Position numbers and translations under genes: made by a program
Notes under the pieces: generated by a model
What the model saw: only the letters and a program-made list of their open reading frames with translations
What the model was told of the DNA's origin: nothing
Databases searched by the model: none
Source: Anaspis maculata
Lineage: Eukaryota; Arthropoda; Insecta; Coleoptera; Scraptiidae
Direction of reading: 5' to 3'
Assembly: GCA_949128115.1 (NCBI GenBank)
Contig: OX421964.1
Coordinates: 36,944,177 to 37,008,176, forward strand
Length of the DNA: 64,000 nucleotides
Shown here: positions 46,176-56,080 of the stretch, one piece after another
How the letters are laid out: each line of letters begins with the position of its first letter
Numbering within the stretch: the stretch's first letter is position 1

Positions 46176-47512
46176 AAGAAAATGAACTATTTCATTTCAT
46201 GAGGCCACGATGGCAACTCTGTGCTATAGGTTCCCCCGCCATTGAAAACAGATGTATTACTGGTTGCATCCTTATATTTGTCACCGCGTCCTCAATCTCA
46301 GGATATCAGTAATGAATCGCAATTCGCAAGTTTCAGTAGATATTCTTATATTCTTGTGTAGCAAAAGTACAACTTCATTTCTAGCGGCAGCCTTCTGAAT
46401 CCGACCAGTTTTTCCCAGTCCCTGTTAAAAGATCAAAACCCTCACCAACGTTTTTTCTGGTTCATAGTTTTTCTGTCACTGCGTAGCTTAGTTTTTCAAT
46501 AAAAAGCTAATACTTATAGGTATGACTGAACTATTGGGTACGCAATTTCGAACCGTAAAAATCTAATGAAATTGTTGCTGCCAAAAAAATCTTGAAGTCA
46601 TTCCATTCCCTGTTGAGAGAAAAAAGACTCCCTATTTTGGCCCCAGCCCCCCGATAGGTCGGTACAAATAATTGAAAGTGCACCGCTTGTCAAGTTGCTT
46701 AGAACAAAATCTTATCCTGGAATGTGTAGATTTTCTTAGCCCATATGAGACCAAAATGCAATATTCAACAACAAAATTCACATCTCAGCTGTTAGGATGC
46801 GTTAGGCATCCAGTGTGAGAAATTCAAGACTCGTTTCAAAGCAAGATACATCAACATTTCAAGCAATTCTTTGCTGGAACTGTGTAAACAATGAGTAGGC
46901 TATGAAAACTTATCCCGTTTCAAAACAGAGTGAAAGCTGGAAAAATGTAAACAAGACTATATTTGAGCAAGGAGTATAATGGGTTGCCTATAGGTACTTA
47001 TTCAGGGCATAACTGTAGGATAGGGCCTCTTAGTATTCAATTTACGTATCTGCATTTTATTTCATTGTTTTCGTACATCACGACAATAACATAATAAGAT
47101 GTGTAACTTTTATTGCCAACCATCTTTTTTAGTCGTGACTCATGCATCATCGAAAACAGTAAAATTTCGACGTGCGGCCAGCATCATGCGAGATGACCGA
47201 ACTACTAGCGGTACAGTTTACGAAGAAACACTGGAGTGATGATTTTTGTCAAGAAACAGCTGGAGGCGACCAGAAGTGTGAAAGGTGGCGTGATGTGACA
47301 ATGACAAAGATTACTAGGACAATAGACAAAGAATAATGCACGGACAATGGGTCAATAATAGAACAATACCGGCACGGCCAAGAAGTCAAAGCCTGAAGAA
47401 GGGTGCAAATGGTTGCAATTGTGTAGGTAGGTGGGTAGGTACCCAGATACTCATCTCATGATGGAGGACTCGAGAAATGATCTGGACCATCAACATCTGC
47501 TCAAAGAAAACG
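46176..47512. other. Unassigned sequence
   Basis: No gene or repeat recognised. The last eight bases (47505-47512) are the left target duplication of the next element. Confidence 0.35.
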
Positions 47513-49513
47513 CAGGGCCGATTCTGGCTCGTCGGCTGCCCTTGTGCAAAAAATATTTGGCCGCCCGCCAGCTGTAACCCCGCAGCAATTTTCTAGCGGG
47601 GGCGTCTGGGCTCTCTAGAAATTGCACCGCAGGCGATTTTTTTCACTTTTGCGGGCCTAAAACCGCCAAAGCCCTCCTCATCTTAAACAAAATTATGAAC
47701 AAGTATAATCTATTTTCCGCTGAGGATCAAGGTGCGTGGCCATCTCACTTCAGCATATCCCTCGGCACACCCAATAGGTCGCAGGAGCAAAAATCGCGTG
47801 CTAAAGATGGATATATGGTATAATGTTATTTTCACTAGTACTTGTGAAAACCGTTTTCTTTAGTTGTAATTAATTATATAGATGATTTATTGAACAATTG
47901 CCACTTGATCAAAAAACAAACGAGTCTCTACAGCTGTACCTTGGCACCCTGTCTGCGCTTGCGCGAGCGTTTTATGTCAATTCAACGACGAAAAGGATGC
48001 GCATTGCGCAGTTGCCACGTCAGGCATACTTGCAACGTTGCCATAGCGGGTGCCAAGGTGACGGTTATGTTTCCGCGACCTATGGATGAGTTTTTAGGCA
48101 CTAATACAATTCATTGGTAAGTATATTGATTTAGTAGTTGAATGGAATCAGATAAAGCTGTTCAAATAAACTGGGCAACAATTGAACTGATTCACTAGAA
48201 AATTTTGCCTCACTTCAAATGTAGTCCAGGAATTATAGAAAAAATAGCGAACAAAAATGATAACTAGCCGGATTTTTGTATATGAGCTCAGTTGAGCATG
48301 TAGTTCAACATAGTAAAAGTTCTCAAGAATCCGGTGTGAGCTTCGGCCGTTGTGGCCTCGAGAAGAACTTGAGGATCAGTTTTTCGTGTTTATCTCGTAA
48401 ACGATGGCACTTGGAGGAAAAGCACCCGAAGCAAAATTGTTAGAAATTGTGTTGTCTACAAGAAAGGTCCTCACATATTCCATCATCAGTCCACTCCTTC
48501 TTCGTCAAAACACAAGAAAAGCTGAATAGTCCAGATGCTCGATGCCGAAGACTGTACGGACCTTGAGTTTTATGATGGCAGGGTGCCACTTGGTAGTGGT
48601 GTTGTTCGATCTATTCTCTTTTGATTGAAACTTAATGCCATTAATACCAACTATGCCGGCGGCATATACAGGGTGACATAAAAATAAAAAGTTGAACAAA
48701 TGTACCTCAAAACCAAAATAGGTGAAGACATGTAAATCGCCAAAAATATTTCTGATTTCATGGTCATGAAGTCGTTGTGAACTTGAATCAAATATGTTGA
48801 GCCGTTTCTGAAATATCTTCAGAAGACTGGAGTCGTTACAAAAAAAAAATAGTTTTCCGTATATCAGTAATTCTTCAGATCTTGAATCGAAACTTGGTGT
48901 TTTGAATCGAAACAATGATAAATTACATTTAAAATGAAATTACAGTGAAAAGCCCTCTCAAGGCCAACTAATTTTAGAAAAAACACAGTCAACTTTTTTT
49001 CTAATAAGTAGACGAAAATAATTTTTTTTTTGGTAACAACTTCAGTCTTTTGAAGACATTTCAAGAACGGCTCAAGATATTCAATTCAAGTTCACGACGA
49101 CTTCATGACCATGAAATCAGAATTATTTTTGGCGATTTACATGTCTTCACCTATTTTGGTTCTCGAGGTACAAATGTTTAACTTTTTATTTTTATTTATT
49201 TATTTTATTTTTATTCGGAGATGAAAATTCTTGCCCTTCCTCAGATACTTATCTGAGAAACAAGTCTAATATCTATCATAGTTGACGCAGGGCGACCGCC
49301 TCGCCTCCATCTTGACAACCTGTTGTATTTTTTCGGCACTAAAAAATCACAATTTACGCAGGGCGGCTGCCGTCGGTCTCGAAAATCATAACCTCAGTTT
49401 CTTTTTCGACACTCAATTTTTCATTAGAAAAAATTGGCGACTTTTCGCCGCCCTTGAATTTTGGCCGCCCCTGTGCAGGGGCACACCCAGCACACCACTC
49501 AGAATCGGCCCTG
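47513..49513. mobile_element. hAT-like element, about 2 kb, perfect 8-base target duplication
   Basis: Left end CAGGGCCGATTCTGGC (47513), right end AGAATCGGCCCTG (ending 49513). Subterminal sequence on each side holds GGCCGCCC/GGGCGGCC words. The flanks are AGAAAACG at 47505-47512 and AGAAAACG at 49514-49521, identical. This is a textbook hAT signature. I see no transposase domain; frames inside (for example 47890-48120) are unrecognised, so it is a non-autonomous or internally replaced copy. The palindrome at 48665-49196 is nested in it. Confidence 0.9.
48665..49196. repeat. Palindrome nested in the hAT element
   Basis: Arms 48665-48855 and 49005-49196. Outer words are TACAGGGTGACATAAAAATA on the left and TTTAACTTTTTATTTTTAT on the right (the terminal ACCCTGTA is missing on the right). 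Inner words TGACCATGAAATCAG and GGTCATGAAG pair. The centre (about 48856-49004) is single copy apart from a phrase CCCTCTCAAGGCCAACTAAT shared with 25305-25325. Confidence 0.85.
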
Positions 49514-49639
49514 AGAAAACGAGATGTTTCACCCAAAAAAATATTTTGGATGAAAACTAGGAATCCATAAATCAAGAGGTATACAAGTATAGTTAGGTAT
49601 ATACTCGTACTTATAGTTAAATTTAATTTGTGCTTGGTG
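49514..49639. other. Unassigned spacer
   Basis: Begins with the right target duplication AGAAAACG. Confidence 0.5.
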
Positions 49640-50300
49640 ATAGCGGCTATGCTGAACGTTTTAGTTGGATTATCTCAAGTCCCACCACCCCTCCCCCTTT
49701 AACAAACACAACGAGCCAGTGCTAAAGCTGCTCAAGACCACTCACGGGGATTTCAATCGCTCCTCCAGAGTGCTGGTGGTTTTCGATAGGATTTATTTTT
49801 AATTAATGTCTATTTGCCGTTCACTGGAGCTGTCGCGTCAGCGTCGCCATTAAATTTGGTTAAGGAGCGGAAATGGGGGTCAATTATCGATTCGAGGGGG
49901 GTTGCCAACAAAAACACACGCATATCCTGATGACGATGTAAGCGCGCGCGGGGGAGACGTACAAATTGGAATAATTTCAAGAGAATTGGATCTTTACAAC
50001 AATCGAAATCACGAACAGATAAAACCCTTCACTTAATCTCTTTGGCCCACCATCAAACAGAAACACCCAGCAGCTTTAATACAGAAGAGTGTGTGCGTAT
50101 GTATACATGAAGACAACGAACATCTCTTGCAATAATCTCCCCCATGTGTCTCCGCCCACACTTATGCTAAAAATCTCTATTATCACCCTGTAGATCCCTT
50201 ATTTATGTAAATAACGGGGAGCGCAGTGGGTATATTATGGGAGTGCAAGTGACATGGAGGCGCACGCCCCATAAGGACGCGGTCATTAGCACGTGATGCC
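49640..50300. promoter_or_regulatory. Single-copy block with possible regulatory character
   Basis: The block is free of the repeat families and has mixed CpG- and AT-rich words: TTTTTAATTAATG near 49794, a near-palindrome around 50197-50219 whose core TTATTTATGTAAATAA resembles back-to-back forkhead sites, and the E-box CACGTG near 50291. No long open frame. Non-coding conserved DNA near a gene is plausible, not shown. Confidence 0.2.
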
Positions 50301-50461
50301 CCGCTGAGAAGTGTCACTGGTGAACTTAGGTGTTTGCAAAATATATTTCCTCGATCCGGCTAAATCCCCATGTCACTTTTTTTCAAAGTGTACCAGATCT
50401 GATGGATACTCAAGTACTTTCATCAGTTTTTCAAACGATTTTCAGGGATGCTACTTATGGG
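50301..50461. other. Unassigned spacer
   Basis: Nothing recognised. Confidence 0.4.
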
Positions 50462-50602
50462 CCGCTTTCATGATTGAGTTCGAAGTCGACTTTACCTGAT
50501 CTTGCATTTAGATTGTCACTGCCACAATAAAAAAAAAATGCCTGTTGAAGTCGCAGTCTCAACGCACTTGAAGTAAAGTCCGAAGTCAATTATGAAATCA
50601 GT
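50462..50602. mobile_element. Small inverted-repeat element, family B copy 2
   Basis: CTTTCATGATTGAGTTCGAA with TCGACTTTACCTGATC on the left; CACTTGAAGTAAAGTCCGAA with GTCAATTATGAAATCA on the right. It shares ends and the word GTCACTGCCAC with the copy at 34019-34138 (reverse). Confidence 0.6.
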
Positions 50603-50878
50603 CGTAAAACTGCGATTCCGTTTTACAATTTGATGTCACAAAAAACATGGACGGCGAGAATGGAGAGACTCCCTCAAATTCTACGGACACTTTTGACCAT
50701 AGTCAATATCATCGTTTATTGGGGAATACCCTTCAGAATTTGGCAGAGAAATTTGGTCAAAATATTCATTTTGTTACACGATTGCGAGGCTGTATCTACC
50801 ATCTGTCATCAGCATTCTCCAATTAATGTATCCTGATCAATCTCCCGTCAGTTTGTTATCTTTTATCACCTCTTCAAT
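50603..50878. other. Unassigned spacer
   Basis: Nothing recognised. Confidence 0.4.
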
Positions 50879-51028
50879 GTACAGTTGTGATATAATTTAT
50901 TGGCACGGCTGCAATTATCAAATCGGCAATGTCAAGTCATCGAGGCATGAAAGCGGCCTGTAATGTCCAGAATTTGCGTATTTGATAGTTGCAGCCGTGC
51001 CAATAAATTATATCAACACTACTGTACA
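50879..51028. mobile_element. 150-base MITE with near-perfect inverted ends
   Basis: Left: TGTACAGTTGTGATATAATT then TATTGGCACGGCTGCAA. Right: TTGCAGCCGTGCCAATAAAT then TATATCAACACTACTGTACA. About 45 bases pair with few mismatches, so the copy is young. The short interior has GGCAATGTCAAGTCATC. No relative elsewhere in the window. The class is uncertain. Confidence 0.88.
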
Positions 51029-51545
51029 TGATTCGATTATCCAGCTAGATTCTCTTTTTCTGGAAATTTTCAATAATTTGGGTACCTAATATTTTTCCGG
51101 CAGGATCCAAATTTGAGAATCAAAATTTTCATCAAAATCTCGCAAAAAAAAGAATGTTGGTTTCAAAAAACGACTCAATTTTTTTTGTCAACCTGTATGT
51201 TAGCGCGGTACACATAAAGACGGCAGCCTTCCGATGAAGGCTGCATTAAAACAATAACTCTTGGATTAGGAAAGCAGCAAGCGACAGTCAGAAATAAAAT
51301 TCACAACAACAATCAAAAACTTTAATGCAAAACAAAAAAAAACACAAACAGGCAGAATTACAAAACAATAAAAAAAAAACAATGTGAATTGAATGAAATG
51401 AAAAATCCGAGTAGTTCTGATCGGGGGCAGGTTCGCTGGCGCCGAGTGGCGTCCTGAAAACGAGACGAACTGCACTGAAGGTATACACCCCGGCAAACGG
51501 GAATAAACGGTAAATGGTAAAAACAATGGAAAATATGGAACTTAC
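51029..51545. other. Possible intron/UTR flank
   Basis: AT-rich between two GC-richer stretches. On the minus strand, an acceptor-like TCTCGTTTTCAG lies at about 51453-51464, 93 bases after the donor described next, so a short intron (51453-51545) is conceivable. Confidence 0.2.
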
Positions 51546-52103
51546 GGGATCTTATTCGGTGGCGGCGTCGTCCTGGCGGAGTCCGAAGGCGGCGTCGTGG
51601 TGGATGGCCGTTTCGGTGGTGGATTTCCCGTTGAAATGCACGAGTGCCCAGTGCATTTCAGTGCAGTTCACTGCGCTCCCCAGTGAAAGCGGTGAAAACT
51701 GCCGCTTTCTGGACTTGGAGATGATGCAGAGATCCTCCAGGAGTCACTATCGGACGCGATGGGCCTTGGATGGGCTTCTGGTCGAGTGCGAATGTACGCC
51801 GATGGCACGACAAGATGGCCGCGAGAGCGATGACAAAAAAAGACGGCGTGGCTTCCCGCTCGACGTACGTAGATCGACCCCGCTTCGAACGAAGCGGCAA
51901 GAACACGAGCGGAAAGAAAGCCGAAGAACGCCGAAGACGGCCGAAGAAAGCGCTGGAGCTCGTTCACGCTTGCGCCTGACAGCCAAGTGCCAGGCACACC
52001 GAACAGGGGATGAGGGGTGAGGATTTGGACAACACAGGGATATTTTGGGTTGCATACCCTCAGTGCACACGAATGCAGTTTTCAATGAACGGGGCCGAGA
52101 CAC
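51546..52103 (-). other. Candidate host exon, probably 5' UTR (minus strand)
   Basis: The stretch 51546-52030 is clearly more GC- and CpG-rich than the rest of the window. On the minus strand it ends in CCC then GTAAGT (51540-51548), a strong splice donor. Minus-strand frames inside (for example 51747-52103 and 51668-51997) all stop before the donor, so if this is an exon it is mostly untranslated. On the plus strand there is a 168-residue frame at 51514-52020 with a basic C-terminal half (RRTPKTAEE, KKRRRGFPL) and no recognisable domain. A GC-rich first exon with a donor and a following AT-rich intron is the reading I favour; a chance frame in GC-rich DNA is the alternative. Confidence 0.3.
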
Positions 52104-52556
52104 TGTATTGACGAAAGATGAAATGAAGATGTAGATATGTGAATGTTGTGTGAAATGATGTAGTTTTTTTTCCTAAATCCGAATCAATAGGTGAGTATAT
52201 CGCTCACGAGTTATTCTTACAAAATTATATGAAGTATGGTCGCCTTATCAACTGTTTAACCCCAAAATTAAGCACTCAAAGGGCCACGATTCCTGAAGCT
52301 GTGGACTTTTTTCAATATAACTATTATTTTTTTGAATAGCTGACTTCTTGGACTACAACATGCAATACAATCAAATAATGTTCAAGTTGTTCAAGAGAGA
52401 CGTTATATTGATACCTCAAAACGGTTTTTCAAATTCTTACCTATTATAGTTACAGGGTGGTCTCAAAAAAGCAACTGTTTGGTTGTGCAGTAGTAACTGT
52501 TGATCGTGATTGGATAGGGAACTGGTGCCTCAAAACTTACGTCATAAGGTATAAGT
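52104..52556. other. Unassigned sequence
   Basis: Nothing recognised. It would be the promoter side if the minus-strand exon call is right. I see no clear TATA or initiator. Confidence 0.3.
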
Positions 52557-52740
52557 ACCGTATGTTCGTTAAAATCATGAATTAGGGCAGGCTATGGGAG
52601 TAAAAACGTATGTCGTGATATTATCAATAATCACTCAAATTCGATGTCAACATGATGAACCGTCGTCATGGAATACATTTTTGACATACGTTTCGAAGTT
52701 CACAGCCTGCCCTAATTCATGATTCTAACGAAATACGGTA
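52557..52740. mobile_element. 184-base MITE with TA-type ends
   Basis: Left TACCGTATGTTCGTTAAAAT then CATGAATTAGGGCAGGC; right GCCTGCCCTAATTCATGATT then CTAACGAAATACGGTA. The arms pair for about 40 bases, with a small gap on one side. TA at both tips may be the target duplication. No coding. Confidence 0.85.
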
Positions 52741-52899
52741 CATGATTTGAACCTCATAGGTGCGTTTTGACGAGGTTGTTTGAAATTTCTTTCATGTCTC
52801 ACATGTCTGAAAAGTCCCTTAGGCCTCGGTCCCTTAATCAAAAATCGAGTCGTAAGGCAAATTTTTTGGGGGCTTTCGGTCCATTAGACAAGTTTGAAA
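52741..52899. other. Unassigned spacer
   Basis: Nothing recognised. Confidence 0.4.
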
Positions 52900-53195
52900 T
52901 TTTCAAAAAGGGCCAAAATTTACTCCTTTCAGGAGACTTCTCCTTTGACACAATTTCAAGAATGAAAAACGATTCTTACATGATTTTTCAGGTAGGTTCC
53001 GAATTTGTCCACAAAAATTTTCAATGATGAGTATTTTGCTTACATCGACAACATCGAAAGTTTTTTCTCAAATCGGACACCCTGTATTTTACCATGGAAA
53101 TCGATTCCGCCTTTCATCCTTATAACAAATATAGATCACACTTGATGAGTTAGTCAACAAAAACTTGTGAAAAAATTGATGAATATGGATGTAAA
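52900..53195 (+). repeat. Solo arm of the 14-kb palindrome family
   Basis: CTCCTTTGACACAATTTCAA, AATGAAAAACGATTCTTACA, GGACACCCTGTATTTTACC, GAAATCGATTCCGCC and ATCACACTTGATGAGTTAG follow the order of 15720-15960. It is diverged, with a gap near 53040. It lies directly before the next palindrome and may be part of an older compound element. Confidence 0.65.
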
Positions 53196-53309
53196 ATTTG
53201 GTCCTTATTGAAACTTTCAAAATTTACTTATGAACCGAAAACTACCAAAAAGTCTGTCTTACGACCCGATTTTCGATAGAGGGGATGTTCCCAGAAAAGG
53301 TCCTAGTGC

Positions 53310-54768
53310 AAGCGGTACACACCTAAAAACACATCGATACTGCATTTTGGAGTGCAGTAACGAGATTTGGTATGGGCATACTTTATACCAAGACAAGCGA
53401 TTTGACCCGCAGCACTCGATATTTTGTCCCTTAGGGGGCCAATGGGGGCCCTCCAAATTTTCAAGATGCAAGAACTTTCACAAAATGATCATTGAGTATC
53501 GTCATGTATGTCATAAATGAAGCTTACGGGTCTATTGAAAATATTTTCATCAATTGTCGTTGTGTCCGATTCATTCTTCACACTTGAAAAAAAATTTCTT
53601 TGGCAGAGGTCAAAAAAACTGTTTTTATTTTTTCTTATATGCAAGGAGACGATAAATTCTTATGTTCTGTTGCGTTCCCAACTAAATCACATTCCCTAAA
53701 CTTGATTATAAAGAAATTTTTCTTGTGATGGTATTTTTCAAAGAAGTGGTGACCTCTTCAGTACCTCTTTTCCAAGAGCATTTCTTTCTATGTCCCCACT
53801 GGATATCACTCGTAATTTTTGCAGGAATGGAGACCTCGAACTCTTCACATGGTGGTTGCAAAGCAACATGACTCTAAAACGCCCAAGGAAGCCCAAAAGA
53901 AAATTTTTTCTGCTGGGCCGTCCAACTTACGATATTTTGATTTTATAGTAGGAGAGACGCGGACCAGTATTCAATCCAGGCTGCAGGCACAGGCGATTTG
54001 GTTTCAACAGAAAATATTCTTCCATGCCGTGTTTTATTGCAGTACAACAAAACGCAGAGTCGTTAGGTGTAAGTAGGTATATTTTCCGGTAGAACTTATT
54101 CGCCTAGACAAGATCTTATTTATTTGCGCGTCACCCCTACTACAAAATCAACATGCCAAAAATTTGACGGCCCAGCAGAAAAAAAAAGTTTTAGGGCTTT
54201 CTTGTATGTTTTGAAGCCATGTTGCATGGAAATTACTAAGAAAAGAGTTCAAGCTCCTCATATCAGCGAAAATTGACAGTCTTATCCACTAGGAACATTG
54301 AAAAAAATGGTGTTGAAAAAAGTGTACTGAAGAGGTCACCTCTTCTTGGGAAAATGATATTGCAAAAAAATTGTCTTCATATTTGGGCTTACGGAACGCG
54401 ACTTAGTTGGGAACGCAACAAAACATATGAATTTATCGTTTCCTTGCACAGCAGAAAAAATTAAAACAGTTCTTTTGACCTCTGCCAAAGAATTTTTTTT
54501 TCAAGTGTGAAGAATGAATTGGACACGACGACATTTAATGAAAACATTTTCAATAGACCCGTAAGCTTCACTTATGGCATACATAATGATACTCAATGAT
54601 CATTTTGTGAAAGTTCTTGCATCTTGAAAATTTGGAGGGCCCCCATTGGCCCCCTAAGGGACGAAATATCGAGTGCTGCGGGTCAAATCGCTTGTCGTGG
54701 TATAAAGTACGTCCATGCAAAATCTCGTTACTGCACTCCAAAATGCGGTATGCTTTTGCGTACCGCTC
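53310..54768. repeat. 1.5-kb palindromic (foldback) element
   Basis: Arms about 53310-53957 and 54126-54768. Outer ends GCGGTACACACC and GCGTACCGCTC. Inner pairs include TTAGGGGGCCAATGGGGGCC with GGCCCCCATTGGCCCCCTAA, and TCAAGTGTGAAGAATGAATT with the complement near 53570. The loop (about 53958-54125) is single copy, with a weak stem GTAGGAGAGACGCGG/CGCGTCACCCCTAC. Indels of 1 to 15 bases separate the arms. Open frames inside are shadows. Confidence 0.92.
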
Positions 54769-55814
54769 CCACTATCCCGTTGGTTTAATTCATATGTACT
54801 TTATGACGTGAATTTTAACATTTTTTCGAAAATTGGCAAGCTTGTAGGTACCAGTCTAAAGCCCCTGGTCTGACATGTAAGACAAAGACATTTTTAACAA
54901 CCTTATCAACGCACATTGGACCTTCAAGGTTGAAATCATGTACTTTATATGACGTAAGTTATAAGGTACCTACCAGCTTCCTGTTTAAAACCGATATTCA
55001 CAATTTGCAGCTGTGTTGAAGCTAAGACCTCAGGTAAGAAGAATCGATGAGCAGAATTGAATAAAGAAAAAATTACAAAACAGGAGGTAACATCAATCGT
55101 GACTTATACATGAATTGATTCCTAGATCCGGTTTCGAGAAATAAATTGTGAGAGAATCGAGTAGTCGTCAAAGGAATCATTCACTACAAACACTTAATAA
55201 GTTCAATCTCACATGTCTGAGCAACAATTAACACCAGAAAAACCAAATAAGACTTTCATGTTTTTCACAGGAGAATCGATGTCCTTGCTCACCTGAAAAT
55301 GCAAGTAACCCATGTTGCGAGAATTACAAAGTGGCTATTTTGACCATTTATAGCTAGTCAGGGCTCAATTTCAAGTCCGACTTGCAACCAATATCGACAC
55401 GAACGTCAAAAAAATGTTCAACTTCCACTTTGGCTTGCAATAATAACTCTACGATGATGATTAGGTTAGCAAAATATCTAAGTGAAACAGTGCAAGATTG
55501 CTATTATAGTGTAGCAAACATCATTGTTCGCTGGAGACTGCAAGTTGGGAACAAGCAACGAATCTTCATTATTGGCGAAGGAGCCGTTCTACCGTTTTCC
55601 GGCATATTCGAGAGGCTACTGGATATTTATTTCTAGGGCTTTCGTGATTAGATTAAGCAACAGTTACTGGAATGTAGATTACAGGATCCGATTGGTCGTC
55701 ACGAGAGCCTTAGAGGATTTTTCGAAAGGATACACGAGAACATGCAGAAGTGCACTTGCGGATGTCAAAAAAGCGATAAAAATGCCTTAGAAAGAGGCAG
55801 CCGGGCAGCTTGTC
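54769..55814. other. Unassigned sequence
   Basis: No gene recognised. Overlapping short frames (55382-55636, 55524-55790) on the plus strand have no recognisable domain. Confidence 0.3.
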
Positions 55815-55936
55815 TAATAGCGTTTTCGAGTCACCAGAACCGAGCCAGTTCAGCTCGAAAATCGCTATCACTGATTGGCCAGGAATTTTCGAGAACCAAT
55901 CAAATCCCCTGATTTTAGCGACTCGAAAACGCTATA
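55815..55936. mobile_element. Short inverted-repeat element, about 120 bases
   Basis: Left AATAGCGTTTTCGAGTCACC, right GCGACTCGAAAACGCTATA. Another pair, GAGCCAGTTCAGCTCGAAAA, lies inside with TTTTCGAGAACC. MITE-like; one copy in the window. Confidence 0.7.
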
Positions 55937-56080
55937 AGTAAGATTCACTGCGATCGTCCTTGATCCCTGAGATGAAATGAAATCTTTGATCAATAGTTTA
56001 TCAGATGATAAATACCGGCTGTTTCTCAAAATAATGAACTGCAGTGGACTTTTTTCCACTTTCACGCAGGTAATAGGCTA
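55937..56080. other. Unassigned spacer
   Basis: Nothing recognised. Confidence 0.4.

Noticed and set aside
51514..52020. Protein-coding gene of 168 residues on the plus strand.
   Set aside because: No domain, no splice support, and the longest-frame status is expected in the only long GC-rich block. Kept only as a remark in the exon entry.
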